A stretch of 64,000 nt of DNA from Vibrio tapetis subsp. tapetis (GTDB taxonomy: Bacteria; Pseudomonadota; Gammaproteobacteria; Enterobacterales; Vibrionaceae). Both the position numbers and the translations under genes were made by a program. The stretch's first letter is position 1. Every line of letters begins with the position of its first letter. The notes under the pieces are model-generated. The model had not been told where the DNA came from. It saw only the letters and a list, made by a program, of their open reading frames with translations, and searched no databases. The stretch is taken from positions 372,001 through 436,000 of the forward strand of contig NZ_LT960612.1 in NCBI RefSeq assembly GCF_900233005.1. The letters run 5' to 3'. Shown here one piece after another: positions 8,818 to 16,027 of this stretch.

Positions 8818-9711
8818 TCACTCTGGGGAACTGAACGCGAGTTTTATCTCATCTATTAGCAACTTAGTTCGTCTTGCCATATGTAGACGCGCCGGATAAA
8901 GCAATGAAATCGACATCGACTGATGGCTCCAATCCGGCAATACTGGAATTAGCCGCCCCTTCGCCACTAGCACATTGCCCGTGTGTTCAGTCATCATTCC
9001 AAGCCCAAAGTTTTGTTCAATAAGTGGACTATAGCTAGCAACACTACTGGCGACATGTTGGTAATGAGGCCATAGCGTAAATTCGCCTCCATTTTGGGAA
9101 ACCAGCTTAAATTGGCTGACTTTGGCATCTTCACTCATGGCTATCCACCGATAATCATTTAACTGTTCTGGGCTATCAGGAAGTGAGTCTTTTAGCTCTG
9201 GGCTGGCATAGACTTTAAGGTGAGTTTTAGCTAATGGCAGAGAGATCAGTCCAGAATCAGGCAGTTCCCCTGAGCGAATAGCCAAATCAATCGAATCATC
9301 AATAATAGATAATGGCAGCTCTGTTATTTGCAGGTCTAGCTCGACTTCTGGGTAATTTTGGCAGAATCGCTTCAAAATAGGCAGTAATAAGTGCTCATAA
9401 AAATCATTGGTTGTGGTTATGCGGATCTTCCCTTTTACTTCTTCAGCAAAACTTTTTACTTCTTCAACTCCCTCAACGCCGTGGCGCATGATATGACACA
9501 CATGCTGGTATAATGCTTGCCCTTCCGGCGTTATATTGACTTTTCTGGTGCTTCGCTGAAACAGTTTTACTTCAAGGTAGCTCTCCAAACGGCTGATCTG
9601 TTCACTCACTTTTCCTCGCGGCATACCTAAGCGTTTACCCGCTAAAGTGAAACTGCCCGTTTCAACGACGGCTGCGAATATCGCCATTGGTTTAAGATAA
9701 TTAAGTAGCAT
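8818..9711 (-). CDS. LysR-family transcriptional regulator
   Basis: A 297-residue regulator of the CrgA/AaeR-like branch. The HTH is seen in PMAIFAAVVETGSFTLAGKR and MPRGKVSEQISRLESYLEVK, followed by FQRSTRKVNITPEG. The effector domain contains LLLPILKRFCQNYPEVELDL and IDLAIRSGELPDSGL, both typical. I chose the ATG at 9711; an upstream in-frame TTG would add eight residues without support. It is divergent from the NAD(P)-binding protein gene at 9812, its likely target. Confidence 0.9.
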   Translation of the reverse strand: MLLNYLKPMAIFAAVVETGSFTLAGKRLGMPRGKVSEQISRLESYLEVKLFQRSTRKVNITPEGQALYQHVCHIMRHGVEGVEEVKSFAEEVKGKIRITTTNDFYEHLLLPILKRFCQNYPEVELDLQITELPLSIIDDSIDLAIRSGELPDSGLISLPLAKTHLKVYASPELKDSLPDSPEQLNDYRWIAMSEDAKVSQFKLVSQNGGEFTLWPHYQHVASSVASYSPLIEQNFGLGMMTEHTGNVLVAKGRLIPVLPDWSHQSMSISLLYPARLHMARRTKLLIDEIKLAFSSPE

Positions 9712-9811
9712 TAATTGATACCGTTTTAGAATCAAAGATAACCAATACTACCCCCTAATCATACAGATGAACAAGTGACATACTGTTGTTAAACCAAATA
9801 AGGAAGAAGCT

Positions 9812-10477
9812 ATGACAGTTAAAACACTCGCGATTCTAGGCGGAACAGGGCTCGTTGGACAACAAGTCGTTAAAGAGGCACTTGCACTGAATTACCACTT
9901 AAGAATATTAGCGCGCACCCCCTCTAAGGTAAGCGCACACCCAAATATTACCGTTATTAAAGGAGATGCAAGAGACGAGAACGCTCTCAATTCATTAGTC
10001 AAAGGTGTTGAAGCCGTCGTATCAACACTGGGGCCTGCCGGCATGAATAAAAGCATCAAAACGGCAAAATTATCGGCCAAAGAGATGCCCTGTTTTAACA
10101 GTACACAAGCCTTGCTGCCAATACTGAAAAAGCATGGCATCCGTCGATTCATACTCACTAGCGGCGTAAGCTCTCGCGTTTCTGGAGACGATAATAATTT
10201 TATTATGAAGATCTTATTGAATAAAATCGCCCCAGCACTATTGGGAGACATTTATATAGATCGAGAAAAAGAATACCAGTTGCTAGCACAATCGGATGTT
10301 AATTGGACAATGGCCCGCTGCGGCGCTATGGACACCAACCCACCCAGTTCCTCACTTAAAACAAGTAGCACCACATTTCAGGGTGGTAAAATCAGCGTTC
10401 AACTGCTCGCCCGGTTTTTATTAACTCAGGTGGATGATCAACAGTTTATTGGCAAAGGTGTCTACCTTGCCAGCTAA
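9812..10477 (+). CDS. NAD(P)-binding (atypical SDR) protein
   Basis: A 221-residue Rossmann-fold protein. The N-terminus LAILGGTGLVGQQVVKEAL has the glycine-rich dinucleotide motif, followed by RILARTPSKV and a GDARDENAL segment as in YwnB/NmrA-like NAD(P)H-binding proteins. FILTSGVSSRVSG resembles the serine-containing core but there is no classical YxxxK catalytic pair, so a redox-sensor or quinone-reductase-like role is as likely as dehydrogenase activity. AGGAAGAAGCT precedes the start. It is divergent from a LysR regulator. Confidence 0.85.
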   Translation: MTVKTLAILGGTGLVGQQVVKEALALNYHLRILARTPSKVSAHPNITVIKGDARDENALNSLVKGVEAVVSTLGPAGMNKSIKTAKLSAKEMPCFNSTQALLPILKKHGIRRFILTSGVSSRVSGDDNNFIMKILLNKIAPALLGDIYIDREKEYQLLAQSDVNWTMARCGAMDTNPPSSSLKTSSTTFQGGKISVQLLARFLLTQVDDQQFIGKGVYLAS

Positions 10478-10503
10478 GCCAACATCGGTACAGTAGGTCA
10501 GAA

Positions 10504-11136
10504 CTATTGGGTAATCGTACGCTGCCAGTACGCGTGCAAACCAGTAATATCCGACGAGCACATTAACGCCATCGCCCCTTTCAATTGCTCGTCGCTCCAT
10601 TGCCACCACTGCATTTCCAGAAGCTGTGCAATTTCTTGCTCAGAAAATCGAAAACGAATGTGTTTTGCTGGGTTTGAACCGACAACAGAATAAGGCGCCA
10701 CATCTTTGGTAACGACAGCTCGGCTTGCGATGATTGCCCCATCCCCTACCGTCACCCCACTCATGATCATGGCTTCGCTGCCAATCCAAACATCATTCCC
10801 TATCACAGTATCGCCAGCACGCTGGAAACCATCTTTAGCACCGATAAAGTTTTCGTTATCTTGGTAGAAAAATGGAAAAGTGCTCACCCATTTATTTTGG
10901 TGACCTTGATTGCCTGCCATCATAAATACCGCGCCCGAACCAACAGAGCAATAACTGCCAATGATCAACTTATCCACATCGTCTCTGTCGGAGATAAGGT
11001 ATCGCGCACAATCATCAAAACTGTGGTTATGGTAATACCCTGAGTAATAGCTGTGTTTACCCACGACGATGTTCGAATTGGTGATTTGATCGGCGATAGA
11101 TACCCCTTTAAACGGGCTCTCGAAATAGTTGTTCAT
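10504..11136 (-). CDS. catB: Type B chloramphenicol O-acetyltransferase (CatB family)
   Basis: A 210-residue left-handed beta-helix acyltransferase. Key stretches match xenobiotic acetyltransferases: [40 protein letters not shown], then [10 protein letters not shown] with the catalytic histidine, and hexapeptide repeats ending [13 protein letters not shown]. The family acetylates chloramphenicol or related hydroxyls with acetyl-CoA. I chose the ATG at 11136, which gives the standard length; a longer in-frame start at 11199 is unlikely. It resembles vibrio CatB proteins strongly, but no integron attC site or integrase flanks it, suggesting an intrinsic chromosomal gene. Resistance itself depends on expression. 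Confidence 0.92.
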   Translation of the reverse strand: MNNYFESPFKGVSIADQITNSNIVVGKHSYYSGYYHNHSFDDCARYLISDRDDVDKLIIGSYCSVGSGAVFMMAGNQGHQNKWVSTFPFFYQDNENFIGAKDGFQRAGDTVIGNDVWIGSEAMIMSGVTVGDGAIIASRAVVTKDVAPYSVVGSNPAKHIRFRFSEQEIAQLLEMQWWQWSDEQLKGAMALMCSSDITGLHAYWQRTITQ

Positions 11137-11447
11137 TGCTATCCTTAAAACTGTTTTTACATTAAGAACCAAAACACTGAACAAGCATTTTATGCTCATT
11201 TAAGCTCACGACAACCCCAGTTTTTTCTTCTCACCTATTGAAGTGCTTCGCATATAACAGCGAATCGACGCATAAGTTTTATATAGACTGGAAGTGACTT
11301 CACATTCATTTCGCTCGTTTAAAAACAATCAATATTGATGTTTTACACACCGAATTTCAGCATGTGATTATTTCCCCTTTAAAGCAAGGATGCGCCAATT
11401 GTGCCTAACCCCAGTAAATCAGCGCTTTTGAAAAGGATTGAGGAAGA

Positions 11448-11924
11448 ATGACAGAGGATTTTTTTGAAAAGCACGAGTTATCACTCTGGATTTTTGCTTG
11501 TGGCATATCAAATGTCATCTTGCTCTTACTTGGTGGAGGGGGAGCGTGCTTCGTAGTGATAATCTCAATTCAAACATTCACCGGAGAATTATCTACAGAA
11601 CAATTTGGAATATCGTTGACAATAATAGAAGTATTAATGGCCCTAGCCATAACTTTATCTAATATTTTCATTTTTCGAGGTAAGCCAAGAGCCTTGGTGG
11701 TGAATAAACTCATTGCCTATGTCCAAATCACTAGTTATTTCTTATTCGCGATAATATTTGAACACGAAGATAAATGGCTAGGCCTATTTTTCGGCGTATT
11801 GCCTCTAATGTCACTTTGGTTAATGTCCACCTCAAAGCATCGTGCCTTTGTCGGCTACCATGAAGCGCTTCATAAAGACCCTGTCGGTTTTCGCCAAAAA
11901 CTACTGGATAGAGCTCTTAGTTAA
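11448..11924 (+). CDS. Tandem membrane-protein family, copy 1
   Basis: A 158-residue protein of a family I do not recognise, first of five head-to-tail paralogues. It starts FFEKHELSLWIF after a short acidic N-terminus, has about four hydrophobic helices (residues of about 12-38, 50-70, 85-103, 108-122) and ends in a conserved polar tail, RAFVGYHEALHKDPVGFRQK. A short basic loop FRGKPRA links helices 2 and 3. There is no signal peptide. GAGGAAGA directly precedes the ATG, the best ribosome-binding site of the set, and 311 bp without genes lies upstream, so the operon promoter is probably here. Confidence 0.85.
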   Translation: MTEDFFEKHELSLWIFACGISNVILLLLGGGGACFVVIISIQTFTGELSTEQFGISLTIIEVLMALAITLSNIFIFRGKPRALVVNKLIAYVQITSYFLFAIIFEHEDKWLGLFFGVLPLMSLWLMSTSKHRAFVGYHEALHKDPVGFRQKLLDRALS

Positions 11925-11954
11925 CCATCAGGATTTATGAGGAACTCGGAATCC

Positions 11955-12434
11955 ATGACAGATAATTTCTTTAAAAATCACGAACTATCGCTATGGATTT
12001 TTGCCGTTGGAGTGTTAGTAATTATGACTATATTGATTGGCGGAGGTATTGCTGTGTTTTTATTGACCATTATCCTCGAGCGATATGTAGGTTACTTTTC
12101 CATTATGGAATACTTCGCTCTTGCCGGTATATTTTCGATTCTAATGGTTTTAATTACCTCGATAGCAAACTTACTCATAATTAAAGGGAAACCTCGTGCT
12201 AAGCAATTAAATATTATTAACATCTATTTTCAAATTGTATGCTATCTATTGTTTGCAATGACCTTTGAACACGAAGATAAGTGGCTAGGAGTGCTATTCG
12301 GAGTATTACCTCTCCTGTCTCTTTGGTTAATGTCCACTCAAAAATACCACGCTTTTGTCGCTTATTACGAAGCACTTTACCAAGACCCAGCTGGTTTTCG
12401 AGAAAAGTTACTACAAAGACTCAATAACTCATAA
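11955..12434 (+). CDS. Tandem membrane-protein family, copy 2
   Basis: A 159-residue paralogue with the shared ends FFKNHELSLWIFAVGV and SLWLMSTQKYHAFVAYYEAL. The tail is the most diverged of the five (YQDPAGFREKLLQRLNNS). I chose the ATG at 11955, which gives the common length and aligned N-termini; another in-frame ATG lies six codons upstream (MRNSES). The first 75 bases and the preceding junction are almost identical to those of copy 5, which suggests recombination. Function unknown; probably an inner-membrane protein. Confidence 0.8.
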   Translation: MTDNFFKNHELSLWIFAVGVLVIMTILIGGGIAVFLLTIILERYVGYFSIMEYFALAGIFSILMVLITSIANLLIIKGKPRAKQLNIINIYFQIVCYLLFAMTFEHEDKWLGVLFGVLPLLSLWLMSTQKYHAFVAYYEALYQDPAGFREKLLQRLNNS

Positions 12435-12514
12435 ATAGGAACCTTGATTGATATTCACGGAATGTAACACGTCCAAGACTCAAGTTATCAGTATAGTCGA
12501 AGAGCTTGGTAACA

Positions 12515-12991
12515 ATGAAAGATGATTTTTTTGAAAACCATGAATTATCGATCTGGATTTTTTTTGTCGGTATCGCCGTTATCATATCCATGATGATAGG
12601 GGGAGGCGTTACCATACCTCTGTTGCTATTTACACTAGAGCAGCTCATCGGAGAATTCACGCCAAAAATGTATGGTATTCACTTTGTACTACTAGTGATC
12701 ACAATGACTCTTTTCACTGTTGTACCTAGTTTATTCATTATTCGAGGCAAAAAGGCACTCGTTAAGGTGAATAAAATGACCATTTTTATTCAGGTCGTGA
12801 TCTATTGTTTTGCTTTGGTAATCTATGAACATGAGTATAAATACTTTTTCCTAAGCTTCGTCAGTTTTCCACTACTGGCCCTATGGCTAATGTCCACTCC
12901 AAAGTATCGCGCCTTTGTCGCTTACCACGAGGCGCTTCATAAAGACCCTATCGGTTTTCGACAAAAACTACTGGATAGAGCTATTGGTTAA
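12515..12991 (+). CDS. Tandem membrane-protein family, copy 3
   Basis: A 158-residue paralogue with FFENHELSIWIFFVGIAVII at the N-terminus and ALWLMSTPKYRAFVAYHEAL near the C-terminus. The 80-bp spacer before it differs from the 30-bp spacers of the other junctions, so copy 3 may have its own promoter or an older breakpoint. Its last 100 bases are nearly the same as those of copy 5. Helices 3 and 4 are flanked by YEHEYKYF where other copies have FEHEDKWL. Function unknown. Confidence 0.8.
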   Translation: MKDDFFENHELSIWIFFVGIAVIISMMIGGGVTIPLLLFTLEQLIGEFTPKMYGIHFVLLVITMTLFTVVPSLFIIRGKKALVKVNKMTIFIQVVIYCFALVIYEHEYKYFFLSFVSFPLLALWLMSTPKYRAFVAYHEALHKDPIGFRQKLLDRAIG

Positions 12992-13021
12992 TCATCAGGC
13001 TCTATGAGGAACTCAGAAACA

Positions 13022-13498
13022 ATGAAAAATGACTTCTTTGAAAGTCACGAATTAACGCCCTGGATATTTGTTATTGGTATATCCGTAATTATGACTTTGA
13101 TCATTGGTGGAGGAGCAGCTTGTTTCCTACTGCTATTAACTGTGCATCAAGTACTTGGGTATTTTACGATTGGAGAGTACCTTGCTGCGGGGTACGTACT
13201 TGGCATAGTGATGACTATTTCAACTTCAATTACGAATATATTAATCTTCAGAGGTAAACCTAAAGCTACTATTATCAATAAGATATATTTGTACTTTCAA
13301 CTAGCCGGTTATTTTATAGTTCTACTTATTTTTGAAGATGATTATAAGTGGTTTTTCATGAGTTGTTCGATTTTCTCCATTCTGGCGGGCTGGCTCATAT
13401 CGACCCCAAGGTATCACTCCTTTGTCGCTTTTTACGAAGCTCTTCATAAAGATCCTGTCGGTTTTCGCCAAAAACTACTGGATAGAGCTCTTAGTTAA
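13022..13498 (+). CDS. Tandem membrane-protein family, copy 4
   Basis: A 158-residue paralogue, the most diverged in the middle. It starts FFESHELTPWIFVIGISVIM and ends SFVAFYEALHKDPVGFRQKL. The inner ATG at 13022 is chosen to match the other copies; an upstream in-frame ATG (MRNSET) exists. WLISTPRYH replaces the WLMSTPKYR of other copies. Hydrophobic pattern and length are kept, arguing for purifying selection on membrane topology rather than decay. Confidence 0.8.
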   Translation: MKNDFFESHELTPWIFVIGISVIMTLIIGGGAACFLLLLTVHQVLGYFTIGEYLAAGYVLGIVMTISTSITNILIFRGKPKATIINKIYLYFQLAGYFIVLLIFEDDYKWFFMSCSIFSILAGWLISTPRYHSFVAFYEALHKDPVGFRQKLLDRALS

Positions 13499-13528
13499 CC
13501 ATCAGGATTTATGAGGAACTCGGAACCC

Positions 13529-14005
13529 ATGACAGATAATTTCTTTAAAAATCACGAACTATCGCTATGGATTTTTGCCGTTGGTATCACCGTGATCATG
13601 TCGATTTTAATTGGTGGAGGCATTGCTGTAATCCTTCTGACCTTCGTTCTTGCGCAACATATAGATTACTTTTCAACTATGGAGTACTTTGTTTTTGCTG
13701 GAGCACTAGGCGTAATAATGTCTCTGACCACTTCGATAACAAATTTACTGATAATTAGAGGTAGAGCTTACGCAGTAGGAATAAATATAATTAACATTTA
13801 TTTCCAGATTTGTTGTTATATTTTATTTGCTGTATTCCTTGAGCACAAAGATAAATGGCAGGGGTTAGTTTTCTCAATATTACCTTTTCTTTCTCTTTGG
13901 CTAATGTCCACTCCAAGGTATCGCGCCTTTGTCGCTTACCACGAGGCGCTTCACAAAGACCCTATCGGTTTTCGACAAAAGTTACTGGAAAGAATCAGTG
14001 GTTAG
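13529..14005 (+). CDS. Tandem membrane-protein family, copy 5
   Basis: A 158-residue paralogue and the last of the series. The N-terminal coding stretch FFKNHELSLWIFAVGI equals copy 2 and the C-terminal stretch YRAFVAYHEALHKDPIGFRQ equals copy 3, while the middle (YFSTMEYFVFAGALGVIM) is its own. The mosaic pattern suggests gene conversion between neighbours. A hairpin follows at 14041-14068. All five genes are intact, so the array seems functional, but nothing nearby tells what it does. Confidence 0.8.
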   Translation: MTDNFFKNHELSLWIFAVGITVIMSILIGGGIAVILLTFVLAQHIDYFSTMEYFVFAGALGVIMSLTTSITNLLIIRGRAYAVGINIINIYFQICCYILFAVFLEHKDKWQGLVFSILPFLSLWLMSTPRYRAFVAYHEALHKDPIGFRQKLLERISG

Positions 14006-14040
14006 AAGTCTCATATCCGTTCTCGTCACACTTGTAGCAC

Positions 14041-14068
14041 AGCACTTATTCGCTAATGGGTAAGTGCT
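14041..14068 (+). terminator. Hairpin after the five-gene array
   Basis: Arms AGCACTTA and TAAGTGCT form an 8-bp stem with a 12-nt loop, 35 bp after the last paralogue. No T-run follows, so a terminator role is tentative. Confidence 0.35.
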
Positions 14069-14253
14069 CCTAAAGCGCTTTGAATCCATATTAGTAAACT
14101 CATTGTCGGCCTTTTTCATTCGAATGATAAGTCGCACTATTAAATTCAGTCGTCGCTTTGCTAGTACACAGGTAATCTGCACGCTAGAATAGCGCACACG
14201 ACTCGCGGCATGAGGTCATCGGCTGCTTTGTTATCAAATAGAGTGAAAATACA

Positions 14254-15399
14254 TTGGAATTACTAAATATCGACTGCTTAGGCAAGCCACTGCGCCTTGA
14301 AGGATCTATGGCGGGTTGGCAACAACTCTTTTGGGACAACCAAGTGGTTTCCGTCATTCATGCTTCAAGTGATTATGAAGGCATCAAAGAACATCAATTT
14401 TCTCTGAGTACACAACCGACACATACCTCCGGGAATCTAGATGCCAATACGTTAGGTGAAGCCGACGTAGCTCAGCAAACCCAAACCATTAACGTGCGCT
14501 TGGTTACAGACCTAACTTGGCAGCCCTTTGCGATAAGCTACCAGCTTTTTGTTAATGATGAAGCCATTGTCGACGGCAGTCGAAATACCAAAGACATCGA
14601 ACAGCAAACGCCTGTCACACCGATTGAAAAGCAAAACAAACTCAGCATTATTGGCTTGGCTTCACTCGGGTTCAAACTACTAAAAAGCGCCAAAGTCATT
14701 AAAGTGGTGTTAATGGGGGCCAGTGTCGCCGCCTATTCTTGGCTTTTTTCGTTTCAATTTGCGCTCGCGTTAATCGCCTGTTTAGTGTTTCACGAATACG
14801 GCCACATTCGTGCGATGCAATATTTTGGCATGAAGACCAAAGGCATTTATTTGATCCCATTTATGGGTGGCTTAGCACTAAGTGACGAGCGAATTAATAC
14901 ACGCTGGCAAGATGTCGTGATTTCAATCATGGGCCCTACTTTTGGCCTACTGATGTCTGTTGCATCTTTGCTCGCATATTGGGTCACGGGATCAGATTTC
15001 TTTGCAGGCCTTGCTGCATTTAATGCGTTATTGAATTTGTTTAATTTGTTGCCCATCTTGCCACTTGATGGCGGCCACATACTTAAAAGTATCAGCTTTT
15101 CGATGAACTCTGTTGTTGGTTTATCACTGTGTATTGCTGGCGCGGCATTTGGTGTGTTTTTAAGCTATTCATTGAACCTGACGCTACTTGGTTTTATGTT
15201 GCTCATTGGTAGTATCGAAATCGTGGTGGAATGGCGTACACGTCACCATAGCCATCTACTGCCTTTGGATCGTTCAGGACAGATCTTTTCGGCATGTTGG
15301 TATATCGCGACGGTCGCCTGTCTAATCGGAATCATCTGGTATTTGGCGGGTACTGGCGACGACATGCTTGGCTTGCCGTTGAAGATTTTGCAAAGTTAA
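14254..15399 (+). CDS. M50 (site-2-protease-like) membrane metalloprotease
   Basis: A 381-residue membrane protein. The zinc motif HEYGH (in CLVFHEYGHIRAMQYFGMKT, residues of about 180-185) and the later LLPILPLDGGHILKS, supplying the third ligand Asp, are the M50 signature. An N-terminal soluble region of about 145 residues precedes the helices. M50 enzymes cut substrates inside the membrane; substrate unknown. A TTG at 14254 preceded by GAGTGAAAATACA is the likely start, since no ATG fits. It is convergent with the copper operon, separated by a strong hairpin. Confidence 0.85.
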   Translation: MELLNIDCLGKPLRLEGSMAGWQQLFWDNQVVSVIHASSDYEGIKEHQFSLSTQPTHTSGNLDANTLGEADVAQQTQTINVRLVTDLTWQPFAISYQLFVNDEAIVDGSRNTKDIEQQTPVTPIEKQNKLSIIGLASLGFKLLKSAKVIKVVLMGASVAAYSWLFSFQFALALIACLVFHEYGHIRAMQYFGMKTKGIYLIPFMGGLALSDERINTRWQDVVISIMGPTFGLLMSVASLLAYWVTGSDFFAGLAAFNALLNLFNLLPILPLDGGHILKSISFSMNSVVGLSLCIAGAAFGVFLSYSLNLTLLGFMLLIGSIEIVVEWRTRHHSHLLPLDRSGQIFSACWYIATVACLIGIIWYLAGTGDDMLGLPLKILQS

Positions 15400-15411
15400 T
15401 GCTTGTTGATG

Positions 15412-15441
15412 TCAGCAGTAACGCCACCGAGCTACTGCTGA
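15412..15441. terminator. Bidirectional terminator
   Basis: Arms TCAGCAGTA and TACTGCTGA form a perfect 9-bp stem between the M50 protease gene and the end of the copper operon; TTTCTT follows on the plus strand. Confidence 0.7.
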
Positions 15442-15450
15442 TTTCTTCAA

Positions 15451-15990
15451 TTAAAGAACCAAACTTTTCACCATGCCCGCCTCTGCATGGCCGGGGATAT
15501 TACATGCAAGCTCTACGTTATTATCACCATGAAAATGCCAAAGTAACTGCTTGGCCTTACCCGGTTTAACCGTCACTGTACTGTCAGAATCATGCGCATG
15601 ATCCCCCATATTTTTCATCATCTCTCTACAGTCTAACTGCTCTTTGACCGACCCAATAGAAAATTCATGATCTATTTTTCCGGTATTCATCACCACAAAT
15701 TGCACCACATCATTTGGTTCAATCGTCACTGGTTTTTTAAACGTAATCCGCATGTCGTCACTCAGTATTACCGCCACCACTTTGTCTGGCTTGGCTCCAG
15801 CGGCTGGCATACCGACATCAGACATTGCTTGCATGCTCATCATCCCGTCCATGTCCGAGTGATCCATTGACTTCATTTCCATCATACTGTGGTCCATTTT
15901 CGAAGGATCCATCTTGCTATGATCCATCTCATTCGCCACTGCGCTAAATCCCACGATAGCCAAAGTAAGTGTTAATAGTGTCTTTTTCAT
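15451..15990 (-). CDS. CopI-like periplasmic cupredoxin
   Basis: A 179-residue secreted copper protein. It starts with the signal peptide MKKTLLTLTLAIVGFSAVAN and then a Met/His/Asp-rich stretch (repeats of MDHSKM and related units, residues of about 21-60) that can bind Cu(I). The cupredoxin domain follows, with ligands visible in IDHEFSIG and in LACNIPGHAEAGM (Cys, His, Met of a type 1 site). CopI proteins protect the periplasm from copper. The start at 15990 was chosen for the signal peptide. It is the last gene of the cus operon, 37 bp after cusA. Confidence 0.88.
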   Translation of the reverse strand: MKKTLLTLTLAIVGFSAVANEMDHSKMDPSKMDHSMMEMKSMDHSDMDGMMSMQAMSDVGMPAAGAKPDKVVAVILSDDMRITFKKPVTIEPNDVVQFVVMNTGKIDHEFSIGSVKEQLDCREMMKNMGDHAHDSDSTVTVKPGKAKQLLWHFHGDNNVELACNIPGHAEAGMVKSLVL

Positions 15991-16027
15991 TTTTTCTTCC
16001 TTAATTGTGTTGTTAGCTAGCACTCAT

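Noticed and set aside
10478..10503. Possible integron attC site next to catB
   Set aside because: The sequence lacks the core sites and long imperfect hairpin of vibrio attC repeats, and no other cassette is near.
13982..14197. Minus-strand frame of 71 codons after the five-gene array
   Set aside because: It overlaps the end of copy 5 and the hairpin, has biased composition and no ribosome-binding site.
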